64,000 bases of DNA from Bacillota bacterium (lineage in GTDB: Bacteria; Bacillota; Clostridia; Lachnospirales; Lachnospiraceae). Made by a program: the position numbers and the translations under genes. Below, piece after piece: positions 24,198 through 32,883 of the stretch. Location: positions 62,001 through 126,000 of the forward strand of contig JAFAFU010000021.1 in assembly GCA_023423335.1 (NCBI GenBank), read 5' to 3'. The notes below the pieces were generated by a model, which was not told the DNA's origin, ran no database searches, and worked only from the letters and a program-made list of their open reading frames with translations. Position 1 is the first letter of the stretch. Each line of letters opens with the position of its first letter.

Positions 24198-26642
24198 TTA
24201 TTGTTTAAGCATCTGATTATTCCCCAAAAAATCCTTCCAGGGATCGTCGCCGCCGATCCTTAACAGCGCATCTTCCATATTGATACCGTCCGGAGCGACC
24301 GTATCCAGTTCCTCCCATGAGATGGGCATGGATACTTTTGCCCCTTGTCTCGCTCTTATGGAATAGGGGGCAACGCTTGTAGCGCCCCTGCCGTTTCGAA
24401 TCCAGTCGATGAATATCTTGTCGGCACGCTTAGCCTTTCTGACATTACTTGTGTAGCGGTCCGGCCACTTCTGCTCCATAACTTCGGCAATGCGCCTTGC
24501 AAAATCGTGAAACGCCTCCCAGTCTACAACCGGTTTTAAAGGGACTACCACATGGTACCCTTTCCCGCCGCTGGTCTTAAGATACGAATTCAATGACAGT
24601 TCCTTAAGAATAGTTCTGATATCCCGCACTCCCTGACGCACACGGCTTAATTCCATTCCTTCGTCCGGGTCCAGATCAAACACCATCATATCGGGCTTTT
24701 CCAGTTCGTCGACACAGCTTCCCCAGGTGTGAAATTCCAATGTACCCATCTGTGCTTCATATATAATCCCGGATCTGTCCTCAATATAGAAGTAATCTTC
24801 CGTTTCGCCGCTGCTGCCGGTAACCGGTATTGTAGCAATACCCTTGCTGTCCGAACCGGGATGCTTCTTGAAAAAGCATGACTGTGATATTCCCTTGGGA
24901 CAGCGCACTACGCTTAAGATTCTGTGGCTCACATATGGCAGCATACGTTCCGAAACCTTTTCATAATACCGGACCACGTCTGCTTTTGTGATTTCAGGGT
25001 TGTCGAATATCACCTTGCCCGGATTGGTAATTCTTATTCCTTCGATCATGATACTGTTTGCATTTACTTCCACTGGTTTCTCCGCTTCTTTGATGGATGG
25101 AAGGGGCTGTGCAGCATCCTCCGCTTTTTCCCTTTTGATATCCCTGGGGTCCTTGTCTGTCCGCATGCCTTTGAAGCTTGCCTGCCTTAATAGATTATCT
25201 TTGGTCCATTCGGCGAATTTTATTTCCGCCACCAGCTCCGGTTCAAACCATGTAATTTTTTCCTTTACTCTGGGCTTTGGTGCGGATTTGAAGGGCGGCT
25301 CCATCCTTTTTAGGTTCTTAAATTTTACCTCAAACATCTCCATGTCAGCTTCGCTCAGACCGGTGCCGGCGCGCCCTGCATAGACGAAATCCTTATTTTC
25401 ATAAACACCGAGAAGGAGTGAGCTTACCCCCTTCGTTTTTTTGTCTGAGAGTGTATATCCTCCGATGACAAATTCCTGTCTTTTATCACATTTCAGTTTG
25501 ATCCAGTCACCGTTCCTTGTACCGCTATAAGTAGAATCGGCTTTCTTGCCGATTATGCCTTCCATACCGGCCTCACAGGCCGCGGCAAAGCTTTCCTTGC
25601 CCTTTCCTCTGACATAACGGCTGTAGTAAAGGCCTCCCGGAGCATCCTTCATCAAATTCTCAAGCATTTCTTTTCTGTCAACCAAACGGTGCTCCCGAAG
25701 ATCCGCACCATCCAGCGCAAGAAGATCAAAGACAATATAGGTCAGATTTTTGGTCTTTGGATTTTTTATATAATTTTGCAAAGCCTGAAAATCCGTCTTG
25801 CCAGATGGGTCTGTGATCGCTATTTCGCCGTCCAGCACCATTGCCCCTCCTGCAGCAAGATCAATGAGAGAGGATTCGACGGCGGGAAACCGCTTTATAT
25901 AATCCTTGCCGTTCCTGCTTATCAGCCGGACACTGTTTCCTTCCACAAACGCCAGGCTCCTGAAACCGTCGTATTTTAACTCATAGAGCCAGTCCTCACC
26001 CTCAGGAGCCTTATTAACCAATTTGGCCAGCTGTACATCAGCTCTGTCAAAGGGGTTCCTCGTGATCTTTTCATCTGCTCCTCCTTCGATTTCCATTATG
26101 GTACGCCCGGTTCTGATACTGGTGATAAATTCAGATATCCCACCGGCAGTTTTAACATACGCATCCTTTTCTTTTAGTAAAAGCCAGTTATCCCTCGCCT
26201 CATAGGCTTTCGATTTCCACCGGACCAGAGCCCATTTCCCCTTAAGCCGTCTCCCTTTCAGGATAAATTTCAACTCGCCTTTACTAAGTCCTTCTTCCAC
26301 ATTTCCGTAGGGTTCCCAAAAGCCCTCATCCCAGAGCATGATTACTCCTCCGCCGTATTCTCCTTTGGGAATGGTCCCTTCAAAGTTCCTGTATTCCAGC
26401 GGATGATCCTCCACCCGTATGGCAAGCCTCTTGTCATGGGTATCATAGGAAGGGCCCTTGGGCACCGCCCAGCTTAAAAGAACCCCCTCCCATTCCAGGC
26501 GCAGATCGTAATGTTCTCTGCGGGCCATGTGATGCTGGACAACAAATCTCAGACCCTCTTCCGAAGCTTCTGCCTGGCCTTCCGGTTCTAAGGTTCTTTC
26601 AAAATTTCTTTTTTGATTATATTCATTTAGTTTTACATTCAT
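24198..26642 (-). CDS. ligD: Multifunctional ATP-dependent DNA ligase D
   Basis: LigD seals double-strand breaks in bacterial non-homologous end joining with Ku. Three domains are visible in 814 residues. The 3'-phosphoesterase comes first (about 20-160: VVQHHMARREHYDLRLEW, SWAVPKGPS, GTIPKGEYGGG). The ATP-dependent ligase follows (about 205-510) with adenylated Lys in YELKYDGFRS near residue 222, LDGEIAI and EGIIGKK. The primase/polymerase is last (about 540-814: CFFKKHPG, DLDPDEG, TSGGKGYHV). This order is the Bacillus/Clostridium-like extension of LigD and differs from the Mycobacterium order (polymerase first). The ATG at 26642 is four bases after the Ku stop, so the genes are coupled. 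Confidence 0.95.
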   Translation of the reverse strand: MNVKLNEYNQKRNFERTLEPEGQAEASEEGLRFVVQHHMARREHYDLRLEWEGVLLSWAVPKGPSYDTHDKRLAIRVEDHPLEYRNFEGTIPKGEYGGGVIMLWDEGFWEPYGNVEEGLSKGELKFILKGRRLKGKWALVRWKSKAYEARDNWLLLKEKDAYVKTAGGISEFITSIRTGRTIMEIEGGADEKITRNPFDRADVQLAKLVNKAPEGEDWLYELKYDGFRSLAFVEGNSVRLISRNGKDYIKRFPAVESSLIDLAAGGAMVLDGEIAITDPSGKTDFQALQNYIKNPKTKNLTYIVFDLLALDGADLREHRLVDRKEMLENLMKDAPGGLYYSRYVRGKGKESFAAACEAGMEGIIGKKADSTYSGTRNGDWIKLKCDKRQEFVIGGYTLSDKKTKGVSSLLLGVYENKDFVYAGRAGTGLSEADMEMFEVKFKNLKRMEPPFKSAPKPRVKEKITWFEPELVAEIKFAEWTKDNLLRQASFKGMRTDKDPRDIKREKAEDAAQPLPSIKEAEKPVEVNANSIMIEGIRITNPGKVIFDNPEITKADVVRYYEKVSERMLPYVSHRILSVVRCPKGISQSCFFKKHPGSDSKGIATIPVTGSSGETEDYFYIEDRSGIIYEAQMGTLEFHTWGSCVDELEKPDMMVFDLDPDEGMELSRVRQGVRDIRTILKELSLNSYLKTSGGKGYHVVVPLKPVVDWEAFHDFARRIAEVMEQKWPDRYTSNVRKAKRADKIFIDWIRNGRGATSVAPYSIRARQGAKVSMPISWEELDTVAPDGINMEDALLRIGGDDPWKDFLGNNQMLKQ

Positions 26643-26646
26643 ATAA

Positions 26647-27420
26647 TCACGCCGGTTCCTTGTCTCTCTTCGCTTTCTCGACACTGGCTTTCAGGGCCTC
26701 CATGAGGTCGATGACTTTACCGGTACTGTCAGGCTCCGCGGCGACAATCTCCTTGCCGGAAATTTTTGTCTCGATGAGTGCACGGAGTCTGGTTTGATAT
26801 TCGTCTTTATATTTCGAGGGATCAAAGGGCGTGTCCATTGAATTGATCAGCGCTTTTGCCATATTCAGTTCCTGTTCGGATACTTCGGGCTTATTATACT
26901 GTTTTTGAAACTCTTTGATGTCATCGGCATAGTACATCGTGGAAATAAGGACGCCTTCCTCCCGCGGAATAATTGCCATCAGTGTGTCATTTGTTCCCAT
27001 AACAGTTTTTCCTATGGCAATCTTCTGCTCGCCCATCAATGCGGCCCGAAGCAGTTCGAAGGCTTTTTCACCCCCTGCCTCGGGCACAGCCTGATAAGTC
27101 TTCTCATAATAGACCGGGGAAATCTGGTTCAACCTGGCGAAATGCAGAATCTGAATTGATTTTTCTTTTTCTGTCTTGATCTTTTCAATCTCGTCCTCTG
27201 TTACAACGACATACTTGTCCTTATCATACTCAAATCCCTTTACAATATCCCCCGTATTAATCTCCTTGCCGCAATGGGCACAGGTTTTCTTGTGTCGGAT
27301 ACGGCTATTATCCTCTTTATGCAATTGATTAAAATGAATGTCATTGTCCTGCGTGGTTGTATACATAGCAATCGGGATCGCTACCATACCGAAGGTTATG
27401 ACCGATTTTCGTGATACCAT
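26647..27420 (-). CDS. ku: Ku end-binding protein of non-homologous end joining
   Basis: Bacterial Ku (257 residues) forms a homodimeric ring on DNA ends and recruits LigD. It starts VSRKSVITFGMVAIPIAMYT, typical for the family, and contains a CAHCGKEI cysteine pair, KGFEYDKDKYVVVTEDE, KEFQKQY-like core text and a Lys-rich tail (KASVEKAKRDKEPA). GGAGG precedes the ATG. It is directly upstream of ligD with a four-base gap. In Firmicutes such pairs are often expressed in spores, but no forespore promoter could be confirmed here. Confidence 0.95.
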   Translation of the reverse strand: MVSRKSVITFGMVAIPIAMYTTTQDNDIHFNQLHKEDNSRIRHKKTCAHCGKEINTGDIVKGFEYDKDKYVVVTEDEIEKIKTEKEKSIQILHFARLNQISPVYYEKTYQAVPEAGGEKAFELLRAALMGEQKIAIGKTVMGTNDTLMAIIPREEGVLISTMYYADDIKEFQKQYNKPEVSEQELNMAKALINSMDTPFDPSKYKDEYQTRLRALIETKISGKEIVAAEPDSTGKVIDLMEALKASVEKAKRDKEPA

Positions 27421-27553
27421 AATATGAATACCTCCAGGGATTATTGTATCCAGCCCGATTATAAGTATTCCGTTTTTTAATCTAATTTCCTAACATCGGT
27501 CACCAGAGGACAAACTATGGCATGGATGCCGTTATTAAGGTTATACCCCAATA

Positions 27554-29023
27554 TTATATCTTTTTTGATACATAACGAAATCCTCTATGATTCGTATCAC
27601 CGGGTTTCTCTGTTGTACCTTCCGCATCATTTTGTGGTGTTTTATGGAAATAGACTGCAGTATGATCGTTACACTCTGATTTTCCAATACTCTGAGGAAA
27701 GGAAAAAATATTATGCGGATCATATTTTATTTTGATTTTCGTTAATATATTTGCATGATTTCCATAATATTCTTCCAGATAATCGGGAAGCTTTCCATAT
27801 GGAAAATTTACATAAGAGCCTGTTGTGATTACTGCAAAGTAAGGGAACCGATTGTTGATCCATTCCCTATTCTCTTTTGCATATCTGCGCTCTTCCCAGA
27901 TCGTCTCCAGCCAAATAATATAATTTGCATTGCGATAAAAAAAGGCCGTATCATCTGTCCCGACTTCTGACACCCTGCCGCCCAACGCGTACATTGATAT
28001 TCCGGCAAATACTGATCCCGGCGGACGCTCCCTGATTAGACCTACAAGCTCTGATCTCTCAGCACATGTGAAATCCTTTAATACGAAACGGCTTACTGAT
28101 TGAAATTTCTCGAAGGAAGGGTATGCGCTTCCAATAATCGTAACAGCCTCAAGGAAGGTCATCTGCTCAATATTATAATCTGCACCACTAAGAGCAAGAA
28201 AGTCAGCCATGATTTCCTTTGCTTCTTGCGGTTTACCATAGAATATTCCTCTAACCAGCATCGCGAGGCCGTCATCAATCGAATTATAGATTCTTGAAAT
28301 TAAGGTAATCCTGGGATCAGCCGTTTTTAACCATTCCTGCCAGATTGACAGAAATTTTTCCTGCTCCTCTGAATCCGCATTCAGATAATCTATTTCGATA
28401 AGGGTAACATTATTTACTTTCGGAGGAAGAATGAAGTTCATAGAAACAATTACTCCAAAGTTTCCTCCGCCCGCACCTTGACAGGCCCAGAAAAGGTCAG
28501 AGCAATTTTCACGGTTCGCTTTTATAATGGCTCCTTCATAATCTACCAGTTCAATCTCCTTCAGGCTGTCACAGCCCAGTCCAAAATTACGGCAGGAAAG
28601 CCCCCACCCGCCCCCAAGTGTGTAACCACTGACTCCAACGGTAGGACAGGTACCTCCCGGAAAAGGATACCCCTCCGAAGATACAAATTCATATACCTGC
28701 CGATTGGTTACCCCGCTTTGAACAGTTAACTGATTTAGGCATGGGTCAATATTCATATGATTCATTCTACTTATATCAATGACTAAAGTACAATCTCCAT
28801 TGGAATACCCTTCATAATTATGTCCTCCACTGCGTATGCGGATTGGCACACAATGCTTTCTGGACCAAATCACTGCATTAGACACATCTCTTTTATTTCT
28901 GCAATATACTATGATTAAGGGAAATCGCTGTATTGCTCTGTTAAATCCCTGTCTGGCTTCACTATATACCGGGTCAAACGGTGTAATAATATCTCCTGTC
29001 AAACCGAATAAAAAGTCATTCAT
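27554..29023 (-). CDS. BBE-family FAD-dependent oxidase, probably bicovalent flavin
   Basis: A 489-residue secretion-signal-less oxidoreductase of the berberine-bridge-enzyme/6-hydroxynicotine-oxidase family. The PCMH-type FAD domain contains RSGGHNYEGYS, where the His forms the 8-alpha bond, and PGGTCPTVGVSGYTLGGGWG, whose Cys aligns with the 6-S-cysteinyl attachment, so a doubly linked FAD is likely. The C-terminus ends in the BBE helix region (YYGNHANILTKIKIKYDPHNIFSFPQSI). Such enzymes oxidise sugars, alkaloids or side chains with O2 or another acceptor, which is odd in an anaerobe. GGAG precedes the ATG, and a perfect 15-bp inverted repeat lies in the upstream region. Confidence 0.9.
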   Translation of the reverse strand: MNDFLFGLTGDIITPFDPVYSEARQGFNRAIQRFPLIIVYCRNKRDVSNAVIWSRKHCVPIRIRSGGHNYEGYSNGDCTLVIDISRMNHMNIDPCLNQLTVQSGVTNRQVYEFVSSEGYPFPGGTCPTVGVSGYTLGGGWGLSCRNFGLGCDSLKEIELVDYEGAIIKANRENCSDLFWACQGAGGGNFGVIVSMNFILPPKVNNVTLIEIDYLNADSEEQEKFLSIWQEWLKTADPRITLISRIYNSIDDGLAMLVRGIFYGKPQEAKEIMADFLALSGADYNIEQMTFLEAVTIIGSAYPSFEKFQSVSRFVLKDFTCAERSELVGLIRERPPGSVFAGISMYALGGRVSEVGTDDTAFFYRNANYIIWLETIWEERRYAKENREWINNRFPYFAVITTGSYVNFPYGKLPDYLEEYYGNHANILTKIKIKYDPHNIFSFPQSIGKSECNDHTAVYFHKTPQNDAEGTTEKPGDTNHRGFRYVSKKI

Positions 29024-29047
29024 AATAAAATCTCCATCCTGTCTTCA

Positions 29048-29090
29048 ATATAATAGAATGAGCTCAAGGAATGAACTCATTCTATTATAT
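29048..29090. promoter_or_regulatory. Perfect 15-bp inverted repeat upstream of the FAD oxidase
   Basis: Arms at 29048-29062 and 29076-29090 are exact inverse copies (ATATAATAGAATGAG) around 13 bases that themselves contain GAATGA/TCA repeats. Each arm contains TATAAT, so the repeat overlaps a likely -10 box and could be an operator; it lacks a terminator tail. Confidence 0.55.
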
Positions 29091-29204
29091 GAAGGCAGGA
29101 TGTTATCTGCTCTGCTCCATCCGAAATATTAATCCTTTGCCAAAAAACATAATATTTATTCTGATCCTCCAAATAGTATAAAACAGATTCTAAATTACTG
29201 GTAT

Positions 29205-29357
29205 CTAACTACCGCAACGTTTGCAAACACTCTGCTGGTTATTATCCTTATTTATTTTAGTCCATAATAATTTTACTCCTGTTCGCCCGCACGTAGGACA
29301 AGTACCACGCCAGTTTGGTATTGCTTTAACATGTTTACCTCTTTTGGGTTTTGCCAT
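29205..29357 (-). CDS. Fifty-residue zinc-ribbon protein
   Basis: A short gene encodes MAKPKRGKHVKAIPNWRG, then TCPTCGRTGVKLLW, and ends QQSVCKRCGS: two CxxC knuckles 27 residues apart and a basic N-terminus, as in small ribosome- or nucleic-acid-binding zinc ribbons. AGAGG precedes the ATG by about seven bases. The family is unknown to me; it recalls zinc-ribbon ribosomal proteins in build. It lies alone between the AraC-type regulator and the FAD oxidase, all on the minus strand. Confidence 0.7.
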   Translation of the reverse strand: MAKPKRGKHVKAIPNWRGTCPTCGRTGVKLLWTKINKDNNQQSVCKRCGS

Positions 29358-29491
29358 ATAATTACCTCTCATCTATATTTTTATACAGATAATTATATCG
29401 CTTTTATTCTATTGCTTCTGTTCATTTTATGCCCGAACCTGCATAGTCAGGGATCCTAATCAAAGATATTCAGTTTTCACATTCATTATTG

Positions 29492-30370
29492 TCATTCTTT
29501 TATTGGCAGCCAGACTTCCGCACATATAACCTTCCGATTATCATCGTGCCAGGATTCTTTTTCTATAATAATATAATCTTCTATATTGTAATCAGATGTA
29601 TACAGCCAACTGGTGTATATATAAGTCCAGACCTTTGGCAGACCTTCCATATGCTCACCATAATAAGTAAATACTGCCCATGTTGTTTTAGGCACATCAA
29701 CCACAGTAAAGCAGTCTTCGATTTCATAAGCTGGTTTTTCCCACCCATACATAAAATGAATTTTGCCGTCTCTATCCTTAAAATATATGCCATGTAGCAA
29801 ATGAAACGGATGTTTCTCATCAGCCGGATAACCTGCTGCAATATTGATGGCTGCATGACTCCCATTCCCAACAACCATATCACCATAATTCTTTATAAAG
29901 TCAAGAGCATATTTATGTTCCATCGGAACAATTATATCATCTTTACCAAACAATTGATAAGGCTCAGTCTTTACAATCCTAAAATTTATAATATCCTTTC
30001 CTTGTATTGTAATATTCAGATAAATTGGAGGATAAACCCTAATGCTCATTCCTTCCTCACGAACAGCAGATGGAGTGGCTCCATGGAACAGTTGGAAAGC
30101 GCGGCTAAAGGAAGAATGTGATTCATAACGATATTTTAAAGCAATATCAATTATCTTGTCATTCGACTTCTGAATATCAAACCCTGCCAAAGTCATCCTT
30201 CTGCACCTAATATATTCTGCAATTGGTATTCCTGTCAGAAAAGAGAATAATCGCTGGAAGTGAAATACCGATACCCCCATCATTCTTGCCGCTTCCTTAT
30301 AATCGATATCATTACATATATTTTCTTCAATATAATTTATAACATTATAAAATACCGTATTGATATTCAT
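29492..30370 (-). CDS. AraC-family regulator with GyrI-like effector domain
   Basis: The 292-residue protein has an N-terminal AraC DNA-binding domain, not the usual C-terminal one: DYKEAARMMGVSVFHFQRLFSFLTG and DIALKYRYESHSSFSRAFQLFHGATPSAVR form the two helix-turn-helix units. The C-terminal half (about 120-292) is a GyrI/Rob-type effector-binding domain with YPPIYLNITIQGK, TWAVFTYYGEHM and WLYTSDY. Such regulators bind hydrophobic small molecules and drive export or detoxification genes. It could act on the nearby 15-bp palindrome, but this is only a guess. GGAAGGAG/AGAGGA lies upstream of the ATG. Confidence 0.92.
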   Translation of the reverse strand: MNINTVFYNVINYIEENICNDIDYKEAARMMGVSVFHFQRLFSFLTGIPIAEYIRCRRMTLAGFDIQKSNDKIIDIALKYRYESHSSFSRAFQLFHGATPSAVREEGMSIRVYPPIYLNITIQGKDIINFRIVKTEPYQLFGKDDIIVPMEHKYALDFIKNYGDMVVGNGSHAAINIAAGYPADEKHPFHLLHGIYFKDRDGKIHFMYGWEKPAYEIEDCFTVVDVPKTTWAVFTYYGEHMEGLPKVWTYIYTSWLYTSDYNIEDYIIIEKESWHDDNRKVICAEVWLPIKE

Positions 30371-30400
30371 TTTATCCTCTAAAAACTCCTTCCGCTTCGT

Positions 30401-30973
30401 CTAATTGTTGATTGTGATGGACAGATTCGTCTCAAATGTCTTCCATAACTTTTTAAATTCTTCAATATCAATCCTGCGGTTATAGTACGGTTCATCTTCA
30501 TTTACTAAATAACGTAACGAATCAGCCGCATAAAAATTGTTTTCATCATAGCCGACCAGCGGGATATAATGATAGCTATCCTGATTTACATAAGTGCGGA
30601 TTAACACAATGACCGGTACCCCTTTGCTTATTTTACGCTTAAGTTGATTAACAGTACCATGGTGCACAGCGGCATGGTATCCCTCTTCTTTAAGAAAATT
30701 GCAGAGTGTTTCCGGCGATACACTTCCGTCATCATTTTTATTTGATATCTTCTGATAGAACTCCAAACCGTTTGCCTTTACTCCGAGGCTTCGCAGTACA
30801 TATGCGGATGCATATCCGGAGCATTCATAGCGTAACTGATAGTCAAAGTTATTTGATGTTGTTATCATATACTCTTTCGGACTGATATTTTGCATGTTAA
30901 TTATTTGAGGTATGCCAATTAGAAAGCATGCAGCAGAAAATAAAGCAACTATCCTGATCTGTTTTTTTTGCAT
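30401..30973 (-). CDS. Secreted C39-like/papain-like cysteine peptidase
   Basis: The 190-residue protein has an N-terminal signal or anchor (IRIVALFSAACFLIGIPQII) and a peptidase_C39_2-type domain: catalytic Cys in RYECSGYASAYVLR (about residue 50), LRSLGVKANGLEFYQKI, KGVPVIVLIRTY, then His and Asp in YHYIPLVGYDENNFYAADSL. No bacteriocin, ABC exporter or lantibiotic gene is near, so it is not part of a peptide-export locus. It probably cleaves extracellular peptides or cell-wall peptides. GGAG precedes the ATG; a gene for an AraC-type regulator follows after 30 bases and may be co-transcribed. Confidence 0.75.
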   Translation of the reverse strand: MQKKQIRIVALFSAACFLIGIPQIINMQNISPKEYMITTSNNFDYQLRYECSGYASAYVLRSLGVKANGLEFYQKISNKNDDGSVSPETLCNFLKEEGYHAAVHHGTVNQLKRKISKGVPVIVLIRTYVNQDSYHYIPLVGYDENNFYAADSLRYLVNEDEPYYNRRIDIEEFKKLWKTFETNLSITINN

Positions 30974-31102
30974 GAGATTATTCTCCTTTAATCATCTATT
31001 AGTATTAATACTGATTAACCAGATCAAAGATTAAGTAACATTAAATATATATCTTTCGCTTAGATTCCAGTACAATGTCATAATTCCTTTAACCGGCAGT
31101 TC

Positions 31103-31663
31103 TCATTTCCTTGTGTATTTCAATATGTTTGTTCCCAATATTCCCGCTTGCTCCAGTCGTCTGGGCTGGCTTAAAATATCTCCTGGCCTATCGGCTACTG
31201 CCGTAACGCCATTCAATTCTCCGGGCACACATAACGCGCCACATGAAAGGTAAAAAGCATAAATTATATTTAATACAATCGCCTGTCCACCACTCGAACC
31301 TCTTCCAACAGCTATGGCTCCGCCCATCTTTCCTTCAAAAAGTCTCTTTTCCCTGACAGCATACGTTCTATCAAATAAAGCCTTCAACTGAGCCGGTACA
31401 TTTCTCCAATAAGCAGGGGCAGAAATAATAATCGCATCACATGCTTTATAGGCCTTATAAATTTCCTGCATGTCATCATCAATAAAGCATTTTGAACTTT
31501 TATTACATGCTTCACATCCTATGCAAGGAGTAATGCTCTTCTCTGATAATAAAATTTTTGTTATATCCCAGCCTGCATCAACAAACGGAGTTAAAGCGGC
31601 ATCCAGCAATATTTCTGAGTTTCCTCCGGCTCTCGGGGTTCCCGAGATTCCTAATATTCTCAT
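31103..31663 (-). CDS. Flavodoxin-fold NADPH-dependent FMN reductase
   Basis: A 186-residue iron-sulfur-flavoprotein-like reductase. GISGTPRAGGNSEILLDAAL is the FMN-phosphate loop; CIGCEACNKSSKCFIDDDM is the cysteine cluster seen in the NAD(P)H:FMN family with Fe-S or redox Cys; SAPAYWRNVPAQLKALFDRT and GRGSSGGQ follow. Such proteins act in electron transfer or in reduction of metals, quinones or nitro compounds. GGGAGAG precedes the ATG. Upstream lies a truncated phosphotransferase gene on the same strand. Confidence 0.9.
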   Translation of the reverse strand: MRILGISGTPRAGGNSEILLDAALTPFVDAGWDITKILLSEKSITPCIGCEACNKSSKCFIDDDMQEIYKAYKACDAIIISAPAYWRNVPAQLKALFDRTYAVREKRLFEGKMGGAIAVGRGSSGGQAIVLNIIYAFYLSCGALCVPGELNGVTAVADRPGDILSQPRRLEQAGILGTNILKYTRK

Positions 31664-31728
31664 ATTCTTTTCTCTCCCTTTTATGCTTTTCTTTATTTTA
31701 TTTCACCTTCTCCATCAATGCAATACTC
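31664..31728. other. Leader of the flavodoxin-fold reductase gene
   Basis: This short AT-rich stretch contains the ribosome binding site of the reductase; no separate element is seen. Confidence 0.4.
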
Positions 31729-31887
31729 TCAAGGTGCCTTGAGGATACAAAAAAAATCTGCCTTATCCGTTTGCAGCCGCCATATTTCGCCGAAAAGTCC
31801 CCGTTTAGCCGGAATTATCCTCCGTACGGAAATACCATATTCATCCGTAATCATTTTTGTTAGATAATCGAAATAATTTTCCTTCAT
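31729..31887 (-). pseudogene. N-terminal fragment of a phosphotransferase-like gene
   Basis: A 52-residue open frame reads MKENYFDYLTKMITDEYGIS, then PAKRGLFGEIWRLQTDKADFF, the beginning of an aminoglycoside-phosphotransferase/choline-kinase-like protein (KRGxxGE-W is the glycine-rich strand). It then turns abruptly into CILKAP and a stop. The turn occurs inside a 21-base sequence also present at 51121-51141. The rest of the kinase, including the catalytic HGD and IDF motifs, is absent. It lies 70 bases downstream of an intact phosphotransferase-like gene. Confidence 0.55.
31734..31754. repeat. Interspersed repeat copy A
   Basis: GTGCCTTGAGGATACAAAAA plus one A is identical to 51121-51141. 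The similarity extends a few bases further with gaps (TTGA-AGTA on the minus strand). Here it sits at the breakpoint of a truncated phosphotransferase gene. Confidence 0.75.
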
Positions 31888-31957
31888 TTAATGTCAAAGC
31901 CCCTTTTCTACGGGAACAGCCCGCCGCTATTGCCGGATTTGGCGAGCTGCGTTACAA

Positions 31958-32743
31958 CTATTCCATAGCAGCTAACAATCCACAGACGCGAAGCCTTTCT
32001 TTGTCTATGCAATCCCATCCGTACGCGTCAAGGAAACGCTGTCCGTATTGCTGTGATTTCAAGTTCCAATTCAAGGTCCATAATCCCCATGCAAGGTCAT
32101 AATGCCGATCTCCCATTCCTCCGCCTGCCACATCAATAAAGCCTTCTAATTTCCATTTTTTCAGCATTATATTGGGAAGGCAATAATCTCCATGTATCAG
32201 CACATCATTTATCAGCAAGCCACCGGCTGCCGCTATTTCTGATGCCGCATTTTTTGCGTCAGCTTTGCCTATGTAATCTGAAATACTGTCTAAATGATCT
32301 TGATAAAAAGCAATATTTCCGGACATAACAAGTAAATCGGACATTTTATCTTTAATCGGACAATCAACAGCTTCAACTTCATGTAATAGCCGCAAGGACT
32401 GCCCAAAAACCTCACTTAATCGTTCCGGTTCTGATAAATAACATTCTGCCGTGCCATCTTCTCCTTGCAAAGCTGCTGTTATCATATAATCCCTGTCACT
32501 TGACAAATATCGGATAACCGAAGAAGACATTTTATGCTTTGAAAAATAGGTCTGCATTTTCGAAGCCAAATATAAAGTGTTGCGATTCGCAATTTTTAAA
32601 TATGCGCCATCTTCACGGTCAATATAAACCGTTCTGGCTCCGGACTGACCGCTGCTTTCATAAATAGCCGCATTATCAATCCACCGGACTATTTCATCCG
32701 GCAGTAAAAGTGTAGATATATTAACTTTATTATTCATTTTCAT
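31958..32743 (-). CDS. Aminoglycoside 3'-phosphotransferase-like kinase
   Basis: The 261-residue protein has the APH fold: SGQSGARTVYI (nucleotide loop), AYLKI (ATP-binding Lys), the catalytic loop VLIHGDYCLPNIML (HGDxxxxN) and FIDVAGGGMGDRHYDLAWGLW in place of the IDxxxxGxxDxxxD motif. This pattern matches APH(3') enzymes that phosphorylate kanamycin/neomycin, though the similarity cannot prove resistance and close homologues often lack activity. The ATG at 32743 follows GGAG by ten bases. It ends slightly short (LLAAME) compared with typical family C-termini. Confidence 0.85.
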   Translation of the reverse strand: MKMNNKVNISTLLLPDEIVRWIDNAAIYESSGQSGARTVYIDREDGAYLKIANRNTLYLASKMQTYFSKHKMSSSVIRYLSSDRDYMITAALQGEDGTAECYLSEPERLSEVFGQSLRLLHEVEAVDCPIKDKMSDLLVMSGNIAFYQDHLDSISDYIGKADAKNAASEIAAAGGLLINDVLIHGDYCLPNIMLKKWKLEGFIDVAGGGMGDRHYDLAWGLWTLNWNLKSQQYGQRFLDAYGWDCIDKERLRVCGLLAAME

Positions 32744-32883
32744 TTTATCTAATCTCCATAAAATTCTAATTGTGCTCTGTTTCAATTCTGATTATCTGTT
32801 TCTCCTTATTGAAGCCGTCCGGCCGTCGGAAATATGTTTTTCGGATTCCATGGGGGTTACAGGACAAATAATAATTATACTTC

